DNA of 64,000 nt, taken from positions 62,001-126,000 of the forward strand of contig NZ_JAATOT010000003.1 in assembly GCF_011806455.1 (NCBI RefSeq), read 5' to 3'. A program made the position numbers and the translations under genes. Below are positions 47,419 through 56,054 of the stretch, piece by piece; within the stretch, counting starts at the first letter, position 1; the number at the start of each line of letters is the position of its first letter. The notes below the pieces were generated by a model. It was not told where the DNA came from. It was given only the letters and a program-made list of their open reading frames with translations, and searched no databases. The stretch is from Celeribacter sp. HF31 (GTDB taxonomy: Bacteria > Pseudomonadota > Alphaproteobacteria > Rhodobacterales > Rhodobacteraceae).

Positions 47419-47541
47419 GATTTCCTCCTTAAAGGTCGGAGGAAAGGTCCAATGCGGGGCCGACCTGTGCAAGGGGAATTCGGGCCCCAGCCGCCCCTGA
47501 TCAGCCGCGCGGCGAAACCTCGCCGATCCCCCGCCTCACGG

Positions 47542-47754
47542 TCAGGCGACAGTCTTGGTTTCGCGGCGGGAACCGTCCTGAAACTTCTCATGGAAGGTCT
47601 TGCACAGATCTTCGCGGGTGAGCTGTGGGGCGGGTTTGGCCAATTCCTCCGCCCAGTCTCCCAAACGCTCCGTGGATCGCTCTGGTGTCCCCGCGTCCGT
47701 TGTTTTGATGTCGTGATGACGCATCGCGCCGAGATCGATTTTCACTCGAAACAT
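47542..47754 (-). CDS. Small hypothetical protein (tentative)
   Basis: A 70-residue frame (MFRVKIDLGAMRHHDIKTTDAG, later LGDWAEELAKPAPQLTREDLCKTFHEKF) with AAGGGGTAGGGTG directly before the ATG. It is soluble, with no recognised family. It lies 123 bases upstream of the DUF4139 gene on the same strand. The charged, helical C-terminal half looks protein-like, but the evidence is limited to the ribosome site and composition. Confidence 0.45.
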   Translation of the reverse strand: MFRVKIDLGAMRHHDIKTTDAGTPERSTERLGDWAEELAKPAPQLTREDLCKTFHEKFQDGSRRETKTVA

Positions 47755-48088
47755 CACCCTACCCCTTCGTTGCATGGCTCTGCTGTCAGGCCGAGGGTAA
47801 ACATAGCAGCGCCACAGTTGCGCCGCCCGGATGAATAAAGTTTAAAGTTAATGCCGTCTCTCCCCCTGAGAAGCCGCGGAATTCCCCTAAATTTCAGAGT
47901 ATTGCACGTTTAAAAAACAATGTTTTTCGCGTGATTTCGGTGCGTTTGCGACCTGCCCTTTTCGGCAATTGCGACAGGAAAGCCGCCAGTTCGCCCCGAA
48001 ATGGCCCGATAGAGGCGAATCGCGCCAACAAAAAAGGGCACCCGCAAGCGCCCTTTCGTTAAGAGTTTAGTAAGCCTGTTTGAGCGTC
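47755..48088. other. Intergenic region between asd and a small gene
   Basis: No gene is supported. The left part is AT-rich (TTTAAAGTTAA, ACGTTTAAAAAACAATG) and may hold the promoter of the small minus-strand gene. The right part holds the asd terminator. Confidence 0.5.
48030..48057 (-). terminator. Terminator of asd
   Basis: On the minus strand AAAGGGC and GCCCTTT pair around a 10-base loop, followed by TTTTTT, 32 bases after the asd stop. Confidence 0.8.
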
Positions 48089-49111
48089 TCAGCCTTTTTT
48101 GAGCACCCGACGGCCCAGCAATTCCGCGATCTGCACCGCGTTCAGCGCCGCGCCTTTGCGCAGGTTGTCGGAGACGCACCAGAGGTTCAGGCCGTTCTCG
48201 ATGGTCACGTCCTGACGGATGCGGGAAATGAAGGTCGCGAAGTCGCCAACGCATTCGACCGGGGTCACGTAACCGCCGTTTTCACGCTTGTCGACCACGA
48301 GAATGCCCGGCGCAGTGCGCAGGATTTCGCGGGCTTCATCCTCGTCGAGGAACTCTTCGAACTCGATGTTGATCGACTCGGAGTGACCGACAAAGACCGG
48401 CACGCGCACGCAGGTCGCGGTGACCTTGATCGAGGAGTCGACGATCTTCTTCGTCTCGGCGATCATCTTCCACTCTTCTTTCGTGTCGCCCGAGTCCATG
48501 AAGACGTCGATATGCGGGATCACGTTGAAAGCGATCTGTTTGGTGAATTTCGACGCGGCCACTTCCTGACCCGGGACATACATGCCCTTGGTCTGGTCCC
48601 AAAGCTCGTCGATGCCCTCTTTGCCGGCGCCCGACACGGACTGGTAGGTGGAGACCACAACGCGTTTGATCTTCGCACGGTCATGCAGCGGCTTGAGCGC
48701 CACGACCATCTGTGCGGTGGAACAGTTCGGGTTCGCGATGATGTTCTTATTCTTGTACATCTCGATCGCGTCCGGGTTCACTTCCGGCACGATCAGCGGG
48801 ATTTCCGGGTCGTAACGGTAGAGGGACGAGTTGTCGATCACGACACAGCCCGCCGCCGCCGCTTTCGGTGCGTAGACCTTGGTGGCGTCGGAGCCGACCG
48901 CAAAGAGGGCCATATCCCAACCGGAGAAATCGAAAGTGTCGAGGTCCTTGGTGGTCAGGGTGGTGTCGCCAAAGCTCACTTCGGTGCCGAGAGATTTGCG
49001 CGACGCAAGAGCGGCGATCTCATCAACAGGAAACTCGCGTTCAGCGAGGATGTTCAGCATTTCGCGGCCCACATTGCCCGTGGCGCCCACGACGACGACT
49101 TTATAGCCCAT
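48089..49111 (-). CDS. asd: Aspartate-semialdehyde dehydrogenase
   Basis: A 340-residue NADPH enzyme that converts aspartyl phosphate to aspartate semialdehyde for lysine/diaminopimelate, threonine and methionine synthesis. The nucleotide motif VVVGATGNVGREMLNIL is at the N-terminus, the catalytic cysteine lies in IANPNCSTAQMVVAL, and the histidine segment is VGHSESINIEFEE. GGAGACCCAA precedes the ATG. It is preceded 70 bases upstream by the KpsS-like gene on the same strand. Confidence 0.96.
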   Translation of the reverse strand: MGYKVVVVGATGNVGREMLNILAEREFPVDEIAALASRKSLGTEVSFGDTTLTTKDLDTFDFSGWDMALFAVGSDATKVYAPKAAAAGCVVIDNSSLYRYDPEIPLIVPEVNPDAIEMYKNKNIIANPNCSTAQMVVALKPLHDRAKIKRVVVSTYQSVSGAGKEGIDELWDQTKGMYVPGQEVAASKFTKQIAFNVIPHIDVFMDSGDTKEEWKMIAETKKIVDSSIKVTATCVRVPVFVGHSESINIEFEEFLDEDEAREILRTAPGILVVDKRENGGYVTPVECVGDFATFISRIRQDVTIENGLNLWCVSDNLRKGAALNAVQIAELLGRRVLKKG

Positions 49112-49181
49112 TTGGGTCTCCTCTTAGTCCTAAGTGACTGGCGCGGACCCTTACTAGAAAGGGGCTTTGGAGAAAAGAGGC

Positions 49182-50321
49182 TTAATGTCCCATCGCGCCA
49201 CGAGCGGCCTGAATGCACGCCTTTGCGGCAGATTCATCGACCGTGACGCGGCCATCCTCGTCGATGGACACGTTCGGGAAATGCACCTCATCAAGATAAT
49301 TCATGAAAGCGGCGCGCAAGGTCGGATCGAAACCAAGCGATTCTGCCTCGGACAGGGTCTCCTGCAGCGCTTCGATGCCATCAACCGGACGCACAAGCCC
49401 CGGCAGCGCGAAAAAGGCCTCACCCAGAGTGATCGCCGGTTTGTCGTAGAAAAACGCCTGGAGCCCGACCGAGGAATTGATGGTCAAAACGGCACGGCTG
49501 GCGCGGACCTGATCAAAGGTGTCGGAGTCATTGTCGATGCGGAGGCGATGACCGGAAATCTCGACTGCGCGGTTCAGCGCATCGGCCAGAGAGGTCTTGG
49601 CGGAGGGGTGTTCCTTGATCCGAATGTGCCAGCCTTCCGGCAAAGCGGGTGCAGCCAGCGCCAACATATCGATCATGTTTTCGACCGAACGTACCCAGCC
49701 GGAAAACAGGGTGATCTGGCTGTCGTTCGGCACTTGCAGCGGCACAAAGATGAAATTTTCCTGCGCCAAATCCGCACCGGATTTCTGACCCACGTCGGAG
49801 CGCCGCGAGATCCGCGCCGTGAGGTTATCGCCCAAAGCCCGCCAGCCCTCGCCCTGCCGGTCTGGCCGACCCTCGGCCCAAGAGATGTAAAACCGGGGAT
49901 CGCGCGGCAAGGACCCAAGCGCATTGACGCCCGTGTGGTCCAGCTGCATCCGGCCCGGAAAAGGGGCAAGCTCGGCGTAAAGCGTGGGCACTCCGGCATC
50001 GCGCGCGCCCTCCATGAACAGCCGCCGCGACCCGGTGACGCCATTCCAGCACATCGCAATCGTGTCCGGATGCCGCAGGAAATAACGACGCGATCCGTTG
50101 TATTGCAATCTTAGAAGCAGCCGCTTGAGACCACGTCCCATGGCGCCCTTGGGCTGTTTCTTGGCCACGGACAACGCCCGCTCGACACGCTCAAGCGTCT
50201 CGGGGAACCCACGCAAGGACCAAGGGATCGTCCAAAGCACACGGGCGCCACCACCGACCGCCGCCACCGACGACATGAAGCTGTCTTTCTTCTTCGAAAA
50301 CCCTTTGAGATAGGTGATCAT
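49182..50321 (-). CDS. Capsule polysaccharide synthesis (KpsS/KpsC-like) protein
   Basis: A 379-residue protein of the Capsule_synth (KpsS/LipB) family, the Kdo-type glycosyltransferases that build the linker between lipid and capsule. The family core is visible: VPLQVPNDSQITLFSGWVRSVENMIDMLALAA, HIRIKEHPSAKTSLADAL and VLTINSSVGLQAFFYDKPAITLGEAFFALPGLV. It acts at the cytoplasmic face of the inner membrane. No export genes (kpsE, kpsM, kpsT) are in the window. A conserved element shared with yjbH lies 58 bases upstream of the start. Confidence 0.85.
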   Translation of the reverse strand: MITYLKGFSKKKDSFMSSVAAVGGGARVLWTIPWSLRGFPETLERVERALSVAKKQPKGAMGRGLKRLLLRLQYNGSRRYFLRHPDTIAMCWNGVTGSRRLFMEGARDAGVPTLYAELAPFPGRMQLDHTGVNALGSLPRDPRFYISWAEGRPDRQGEGWRALGDNLTARISRRSDVGQKSGADLAQENFIFVPLQVPNDSQITLFSGWVRSVENMIDMLALAAPALPEGWHIRIKEHPSAKTSLADALNRAVEISGHRLRIDNDSDTFDQVRASRAVLTINSSVGLQAFFYDKPAITLGEAFFALPGLVRPVDGIEALQETLSEAESLGFDPTLRAAFMNYLDEVHFPNVSIDEDGRVTVDESAAKACIQAARGAMGH

Positions 50322-50791
50322 CGCAGCCCGCCTGTTGTCTTTTCCCTGCCTCTCGTGATCTGCATCACGGAGACCGATCTAAAGTGTTTCGCGTGAAATC
50401 TGAATCACAGATTTCATGTGAAGCGCACATTCGGTCTATATGTTGCACTGCGCTTTCAGCGCGTGGCGGGGTTTCGACACGCGCCCTACGGCATCTGCCC
50501 CAAGGCCAGAAAGGGTGAAATCTTTAGGGAATGATTCTCCACCAATCGCGATGGTAAAACTAAATATTATTATGTTTTCCACGGATTATGCGCGGCATCT
50601 CGCCGAGCCTCAGCCACAGGATGGCCCATATGATGACGTGTGACGCCAAATAGCCACGATTTGGGGAAAACCCGAAGCGCCATACCTCGAATACAACTTA
50701 AAGGGTTTTCAGCCCCGAACACATATGCGAGATTGGACGTGAACTTGGCCGTGAAGGTCGAGTGCATCTGTCGTAATGGAGATACTTAAAG
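50322..50791. other. Divergent regulatory region between the KpsS-like and YjbE-like genes
   Basis: No gene is supported in these 470 bases; two short open frames here lack ribosome sites. The region holds the shared element at 50379-50417 and an AT-rich stretch (TAAATATTATTATG). A long-range stem of GGGGAAAACCC (50663-50673) with GGGTTTTCAGCCCC (50703-50716) lies in the likely leader of the small exported gene. Confidence 0.55.
50379..50417. promoter_or_regulatory. Shared surface-polysaccharide element, copy A
   Basis: CTAAAGTGTTTCGCGT followed by a 9-bp perfect dyad TGAAATCTG/CAGATTTCA around AATCA. The same sequence with one insertion, one deletion and a few changes occurs at 53976-54014 upstream of yjbH. 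It lies 58 bases upstream of the KpsS-like ATG. Confidence 0.6.
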
Positions 50792-51022
50792 ATGAAAAAA
50801 GTTGTCCTCGCTTCTGCGCTCGCTCTCGCGACCGCTTCCGCTTCTTTCGCTGGCGGCTATGAAGAGCCGATCATCGACGCCCCCGTCGTCGTTCAAGAAG
50901 GCTCTAGCTCCTCTGCTGGCTCCATGGGTGGCAATGCGCTCCTGCTCCTGCTCGGCGCAGCTGCAATCGCCCTGGCGCTCGATTCCGATTCTTCGGACGA
51001 CACCGCCCCCACGCAGAACTAA
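50792..51022 (+). CDS. Small exported Ser/Ala-rich protein (YjbE/GfcA-like)
   Basis: A 76-residue protein with a signal peptide (cleavage near SFAGG, residue 20) and a Ser-rich patch (EGSSSSAGSMGG). A hydrophobic stretch (NALLLLLGAAAIALALD, about 49-65) and an acidic tail follow. Size, order of segments and position next to yjbF and yjbH homologues match YjbE/GfcA of E. coli, a protein needed for exopolysaccharide or group 4 capsule production whose role is unclear. Sequence identity would be low. It is convergent with yjbF rather than ahead of it. Confidence 0.6.
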   Translation: MKKVVLASALALATASASFAGGYEEPIIDAPVVVQEGSSSSAGSMGGNALLLLLGAAAIALALDSDSSDDTAPTQN

Positions 51023-51047
51023 GCTTCAGCTCGGAATTTTCTGATTG

Positions 51048-51074
51048 AAACGGCGGCTCTTCAGCCGCCGTTTT
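51048..51074. terminator. Bidirectional terminator between yjbE-like and yjbF genes
   Basis: AAACGGCGGCT and AGCCGCCGTTT pair around CTTC, flanked by A and T tracts, between convergent genes. Confidence 0.85.
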
Positions 51075-51086
51075 CATTTGAGCCCC

Positions 51087-51800
51087 TCACCATCTGACCC
51101 GACGCAACACAAGCTGGCCGTTCTCGGCCCCGGCCCATTGCACGGATTGGACCATGCGGCCCTGCGCGTCGATCCAATAGGTGTTGGTGAATTTGAACGC
51201 ATCCTTGCGACAGGTTTCCCGCATGACACGGGTCGAGGTCGAGATGACCCCGCTCTCCACCGTCTGGGTTTCGCCCGGAACGATGGAACAGCTCAGGATC
51301 AAGCGGCTGGTACGGTCCTGCCCGTCGAGAAAGCGATAGGTTTTCTGAACACTTCCCGCCTGACGCGCGGCGATCAGCCCGGCGGCGCCGCCATCTTCGA
51401 CAGACATCAGATCGTTGCCAAAGCCCCGCGTCGCGGTCAGCATCGGACGATCCAGACTCATACTCACAACATCGCGCGTGACCCAGGTCGTCACGCGGCC
51501 ATTCTGACCGTAAATCGAGGCCATTCCATAGGCGCCGGTCTTTTCGCGCAGCACGAACATCAAAGGCGCACCCTCGAACTCTCTGAGCGCATTGGCGATC
51601 ATGACATTCGGGTCGCCCGGACCGGTCGCGGTCTTATTCCGGCCAAAGGCGGATTTGATCAGCGTCCCCACCTCATCCAGGGTTGCCTTGGTGCGATCCG
51701 TGGCGACATCGTTGCCACAGGCCGACAGCACAAGCCCCGACACCACCAGAAGGCCCATAACAGCTTTGCGCAGACGCGTGGCAGTCAACATATATCTCAT
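51087..51800 (-). CDS. yjbF: YjbF/GfcB-family outer-membrane lipoprotein
   Basis: A 237-residue lipoprotein with a lipobox LVLSAC at about residues 23-28. The mature domain matches the YjbF/GfcB family of group 4 capsule and yjb exopolysaccharide operons: MIANALREFEGAPLMFVLREKTGAYGMASIYGQNGRVTTWVTRD and the cysteine pair SCSIVPG/METCRKD-like. Its start overlaps the yjbH stop (ATGA), showing coupled synthesis. Its exact function in polysaccharide secretion is not established. Confidence 0.87.
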   Translation of the reverse strand: MRYMLTATRLRKAVMGLLVVSGLVLSACGNDVATDRTKATLDEVGTLIKSAFGRNKTATGPGDPNVMIANALREFEGAPLMFVLREKTGAYGMASIYGQNGRVTTWVTRDVVSMSLDRPMLTATRGFGNDLMSVEDGGAAGLIAARQAGSVQKTYRFLDGQDRTSRLILSCSIVPGETQTVESGVISTSTRVMRETCRKDAFKFTNTYWIDAQGRMVQSVQWAGAENGQLVLRRVRW

Positions 51801-53938
51801 CTCCAGAAGCGACCCCAGCGATCCTCGACCTCGGCCTGGCCCGCATCGCGCACGCGCTCATAGAGGCGACCGGACAGATCGAGCCGCGCGCCGCCATCGC
51901 GTGACAGCGAATTCAGATTGAGGTCGCGGGTCTCGGCGGTCGGGGTGCCGATGAACCAATCGACCGGCATGGAAATCCGGATGCCTTTGTCAAAGGAACC
52001 CTCGCCGAAATCCTCAAAGGGCACATCGGTCAGCGTCGCATAGGCGCCAACACGCCAGCCGTTGTTGAATTCGCGGTCAAGCGTCAGCGTCGCGCCCCAG
52101 TCCTCGGCCAGATAACGGCCGACATCGAGCTGGCCGTGGAAGCCGTTGCCGAAATCCATGTAGCCGGAGATATGGCCTGTCACCACGTCATAGTCCTGAA
52201 ACCCGAACAGGTCCTCGTAATCGCGTTGCTTGACATAGGCCACCTCGGCCCCGATGGCATAAGCATTTTCCGGCTTTTTCCAAAGCACTTCACCAGCGAC
52301 ACCGCCGAACATGCGCTCCAGATAGCCCACGGAGACACGGGTGAACATGTTCTCGGCCGGATGCGCGTACCAGTTGGCGGCCAGAGAGTTGAGCTGGAAC
52401 TGGTTGGAATATTGCGCTGCATTCGAGCGCACGGGCGGCAAGGCATCATCGTCGCTGTCGGTTTCCAAATCATCGACATTGCCCGTCATCTTCAGCGACG
52501 CGGTGCTCGTCAGCGACAGCCCCGGGACAAATTCATAAGACAGGTTGCCCCGCAGCCCCAAATCGGCGCGGATCGGGCTATCCGGATCGAACAGCGTGGC
52601 GCTCAGATAGGGGCTCACACTCCAGTTGAAATCAGGATAGGCGCCCTCGGCAGGCACCATCGGATCGGAGGGCAAAGCGCGCGGATCGACAAACTGCGTG
52701 GCGGCGAGCATCTCGCCGGCGGGTTCGAATTCGAGCTGTTCGATGGCCCGGCGCGGGATCACGGTGGATTGCACCGGCATGCCCTTGACCACTTCGGTGA
52801 AGACAAAGGTCTCGACCGACGGCGGAAAAGCGCGCGTCGCAATCCGTGACAGACGCCCAAGCGCCTGGGCGTGCGCCGGATAGCGCGTGTTACGGAATTC
52901 GATCTCGGCTCTGGTGGCGGTCAAAGACATCGCCTCAAGCGTCAGTCCCTCTTTGGCCATCGCCCCGGCAAGTGCCTTTCGAATGCCCGGCGCATCGCGC
53001 CCGTCCTCGATCCAGGCGCCGGACCAGCCCAAGGCATCGGCAGACCGGCTCGGGCGTTGTTTCACCGGTAGAGGCGCGGTCTCGATCCCGCCTGCATAGG
53101 CCGGGTTGTTTGGATTGAGATGGCCCGAGATGCCAAACCCGATCGAGTCGCCGTACATGTAGGCCATGGTCATCGAGATATTCGGGTGGATCGCATAGGA
53201 CAGCCCGACATTGTAGGGCGAGGCGTGGTCGAGAATGCCGCGCTCGGTCTCTGCGACATAGGCGTCCGACGAATATTCGGCCAGAAGCGTCAGCTTGTCG
53301 GTGATGTCATAGCTCAAGCCGCCAAAGGTGCCCACGGGGCCACGGAACCATTGCCCGGAATTCAACGTGCCACCCGTTTCAACCACCGTCTCATCACGCT
53401 CGCCAAAGGACAGGCCAAGGGAATTCTCAGAGGCCAGTCGTCCCCAGCCCAGACCGCCCGTGACTTTCAGCCGTGCGCCGATGGATTTCGTCGCGACGAC
53501 ATATTCGCTACTCAGAAGCCCCGTTCCGATGAAGTCACGCAGCCCCACCGCGATGGCGGGACGCAATGTGCCCTCATCGACAATCTGATAGGACAGATCG
53601 AAGGTCCGATCCCAGTAGATGTCGAAACTATCCGTCAAATCGTCGGTGCCGGTGTAGCTGAAACTGCCGCTCATTTTCGGCGTGATCTGGAAGGTCAGCG
53701 TGGAACGGCGCATCGGGCCGAAACGATTGTGCGACAGGCTCAACTGACCATCGGGCGCCACTTCCGCCGTTGGCATATCGAGCAGACCGGGGTTTCCGTA
53801 GAAGCCGTAATGCGTGTCCTTCGCGTCTTGGGCCACTGCCGGCGCAGCACAAAGCACACTCAAAGAGCCAGCTGCAACGACACCAACGCCAAACCATTGC
53901 GTCGAGTCCCGCCGTGCCGCTCGTTTCCTCTTGACCAT
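51797..53938 (-). CDS. yjbH: YjbH/GfcD-family outer-membrane beta-barrel protein
   Basis: A 713-residue exported protein. A basic N-terminus and signal peptide (to about residue 36, AVAQ) precede the YjbH family core (GNPGLLDMPTAEVAPDGQLSLSHNRF). Two blocks of beta-barrel-like repeats with alternating aromatic residues follow (e.g. GYMDFGNGFHGQLDVGRYLAEDWGATLTL). It probably forms a double barrel for polysaccharide export. GGGAGCCGAGTA precedes the ATG at 53938. The usual YjbG/GfcC gene is missing between it and yjbF. Confidence 0.88.
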   Translation of the reverse strand: MVKRKRAARRDSTQWFGVGVVAAGSLSVLCAAPAVAQDAKDTHYGFYGNPGLLDMPTAEVAPDGQLSLSHNRFGPMRRSTLTFQITPKMSGSFSYTGTDDLTDSFDIYWDRTFDLSYQIVDEGTLRPAIAVGLRDFIGTGLLSSEYVVATKSIGARLKVTGGLGWGRLASENSLGLSFGERDETVVETGGTLNSGQWFRGPVGTFGGLSYDITDKLTLLAEYSSDAYVAETERGILDHASPYNVGLSYAIHPNISMTMAYMYGDSIGFGISGHLNPNNPAYAGGIETAPLPVKQRPSRSADALGWSGAWIEDGRDAPGIRKALAGAMAKEGLTLEAMSLTATRAEIEFRNTRYPAHAQALGRLSRIATRAFPPSVETFVFTEVVKGMPVQSTVIPRRAIEQLEFEPAGEMLAATQFVDPRALPSDPMVPAEGAYPDFNWSVSPYLSATLFDPDSPIRADLGLRGNLSYEFVPGLSLTSTASLKMTGNVDDLETDSDDDALPPVRSNAAQYSNQFQLNSLAANWYAHPAENMFTRVSVGYLERMFGGVAGEVLWKKPENAYAIGAEVAYVKQRDYEDLFGFQDYDVVTGHISGYMDFGNGFHGQLDVGRYLAEDWGATLTLDREFNNGWRVGAYATLTDVPFEDFGEGSFDKGIRISMPVDWFIGTPTAETRDLNLNSLSRDGGARLDLSGRLYERVRDAGQAEVEDRWGRFWR

Positions 53939-53975
53939 TACTCGGCTCCCCACCGCCTTACTGTTTCGACGCAGA

Positions 53976-54014
53976 CTAAAGTGTTTCGCGTCGAAACTGA
54001 ATCATAGATTTTCC
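53976..54014. promoter_or_regulatory. Shared surface-polysaccharide element, copy B
   Basis: CTAAAGTGTTTCGCGT is followed by CGAAACTGAATCATAGATTT, closely matching copy A at 50379-50417. In addition GTTTCGACGC (53963-53972) and GCGTCGAAAC (53988-53997) form a perfect 10-bp inverted repeat around its left half. It lies 38 bases upstream of the yjbH ATG. Confidence 0.6.
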
Positions 54015-54045
54015 GGAAACGCCGTTCCGTGGTTCGATGTGGGGT

Positions 54046-55917
54046 TTATGCCTCGCGCTGCACCTGCGGTGCCGGGTATCCCTTCAGTCGGTCTTTGACG
54101 ACCTTGCGCAGCATCTCCGCGTTTCCGACATCGATCGCGGCCTGGATTTCGCGCAGCATCCCCGCGACTTCGATCTGGCTCAGCATCTCTTCCTCCGCCC
54201 GCAGGATTTTTGCATGCGGCGTTTTGCAGAGGTTATCCAGCGTGACGAACAGTTCTTCGCAAAGCTTCTCGCCGGGACGCAATCCGGTGATCTTAATCTC
54301 GATATCGCCTTCACCGGTTGCTGGATTGTACACGCGGCGCCCGGAGAGATGGATCAGCTTGCGCGCCAAATTCATGATTTTCTGCGGCTCACCCATGTCG
54401 AGCACAAAGACGTCACCGCCCTCGGCATAGGCCCCGGCCAAAAGCACGAGGCGGGAAGCCTCGGACACGGTCATGAAATAGCGGCGCACATCGGGATGCG
54501 TCACGGTCACCGGACCGCCTGCCTCAATCTGGGACTGGAACAACGGCAGCACCGATCCCGATGAGCCCAGAACATTGCCAAAGCGCACCATCGCGAATTT
54601 CGTGGCGGGCGCGCGGGTCTGGATATCCTGGATGACCAGTTCCGCGATCCGTTTCGTGGCGCCCATCACGCTGCTGGGTCGCACGGCTTTGTCGGTGGAG
54701 ACAAGGATAAAGCGTTCGACTTTCTCTTCGACGACCACATCCGCGAGGGTCTTTGTCCCGATGATATTGTTGCGCGCGCCTTCAATCTCGTTGCCTTCGA
54801 CGAGAGGCACATGTTTGTAGGCGGCGGCGTGGATGACGATCTCCACTCCCTCGTTGCGCATCACATGACGCAAACGGTTGGCATTGGTCACCGAGCCGAG
54901 ACAGGCTTTGATCGGAATATTGTGCTTGGCCGCGCGCTCCCGCAGATCGTTGTCAACGGAATAGAGGTTGAATTCGCTGCGTTCGAACAGGACGATTTTG
55001 GCCGGACGGCAATTCAACAGCTGTCGGCAAAGTTCTGATCCGATAGAGCCTCCGGCGCCGGTGACCATGACGACACGTCCGGCATAGCTTTTGGCGACCT
55101 CGGGGGTTTCCAGATCGACCTTGCCGCGCCCCAAAACCTCATGCGGCTCCACCGTGCGCAGTTTCGCGTTGCCACGGTCGGCCAGGAGCTCGATGAAAGA
55201 CGGCAGGATTTGCACCTCAATCTCGGCGCGCTCACACATCTCGACGATGGCGTTGCGCCGTTGTCGTGCCGTATCCGGAAGCGCGATCATCAATTTGGCA
55301 ATGGAGTTGCGGAACACTTCGCCGACAAAATCCGAGGGCGAAAGCACCGGAATTCCTCCAATCTCCATGCCATGCATCGTTGGATTGTCATCAAAAAACG
55401 CCACAACGCGCATGTCCATGGATTGGCTGAGTGCCGAAGCAAGCTGAACCCCTGCAGCACCCGCACCAAAAATCGCGACGGCTTTCCGTTTGCGCATATG
55501 TTCACGCAGATGGCCCAGAACCGCCACCGCGATGGCGCGCGCGCTCACCATGCCGGAAAAGGCGAAGGTGCCGAAGATCAGCACGGTTTCGAAAGCCTGT
55601 GCGCCCTGAAGCACCAACAGGGTCACCAACAATGTCATCGCCAAAGCGAAGCTGGCACGTGCGATATTCAGAATGTCGGTCGAATTGAGCATCACAAGTT
55701 TGATACGATGCAACCGAAGCCCAAACACCAAAGCGGCACCGATCAGCAAGACGACAGGATATGTCCAAAGCGTCGCGTTCGACCATTGCGTCAGTTTGGT
55801 GCCATGCAGGAAGATGTTCGTGAGCGACAAAGCCAGAGCAATGATCGAAATGTCAGCGGCCAAAAGGGTGGCCCGGATGACTTTATTGGGCAAGGACGTC
55901 AGTCCTACGATCAGCAT
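54046..55917 (-). CDS. Membrane nucleoside-diphosphate-sugar epimerase/dehydratase (CapD/WbpM/FlaA1-like)
   Basis: A 623-residue enzyme with four membrane helices (about residues 15-130) and a CoA-binding-like domain with AIFGAGAAGVQLASALSQS. A C-terminal SDR domain has GAGGSIGSELCRQLL, AAAYKHVPLVEGNEIEGARNNIIGT and RPSSVMGATKRIAELVIQ. Members are UDP-GlcNAc C4/C6- or 4,6-dehydratases that make the first sugar of glycans. The ATG at 55917 has a weak ribosome site; a TTG at 55935 is an alternative start. Confidence 0.9.
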   Translation of the reverse strand: MLIVGLTSLPNKVIRATLLAADISIIALALSLTNIFLHGTKLTQWSNATLWTYPVVLLIGAALVFGLRLHRIKLVMLNSTDILNIARASFALAMTLLVTLLVLQGAQAFETVLIFGTFAFSGMVSARAIAVAVLGHLREHMRKRKAVAIFGAGAAGVQLASALSQSMDMRVVAFFDDNPTMHGMEIGGIPVLSPSDFVGEVFRNSIAKLMIALPDTARQRRNAIVEMCERAEIEVQILPSFIELLADRGNAKLRTVEPHEVLGRGKVDLETPEVAKSYAGRVVMVTGAGGSIGSELCRQLLNCRPAKIVLFERSEFNLYSVDNDLRERAAKHNIPIKACLGSVTNANRLRHVMRNEGVEIVIHAAAYKHVPLVEGNEIEGARNNIIGTKTLADVVVEEKVERFILVSTDKAVRPSSVMGATKRIAELVIQDIQTRAPATKFAMVRFGNVLGSSGSVLPLFQSQIEAGGPVTVTHPDVRRYFMTVSEASRLVLLAGAYAEGGDVFVLDMGEPQKIMNLARKLIHLSGRRVYNPATGEGDIEIKITGLRPGEKLCEELFVTLDNLCKTPHAKILRAEEEMLSQIEVAGMLREIQAAIDVGNAEMLRKVVKDRLKGYPAPQVQREA

Positions 55918-56054
55918 TTTTCTGTACAAAGGCAACTCGCTCGAAAAGTGTGATCCCGCCCCTCACACCTCAACCCTAAAATAGGCACTAAGGAGAAGTC
56001 CAGCCATAGTCTTCGCTTTTTGCAACTGTATCGCCCGGTTCGGCAGAACCACGC

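Noticed and set aside
45847-47838. 663-residue open frame on the plus strand
   Set aside because: It is antisense to the DUF4139 gene, with an Arg/His/Gly-rich composition typical of shadow frames.
50440-50643. 67-residue open frame in the gap before the YjbE-like gene
   Set aside because: No ribosome site, odd composition, and it overlaps non-coding regulatory sequence.
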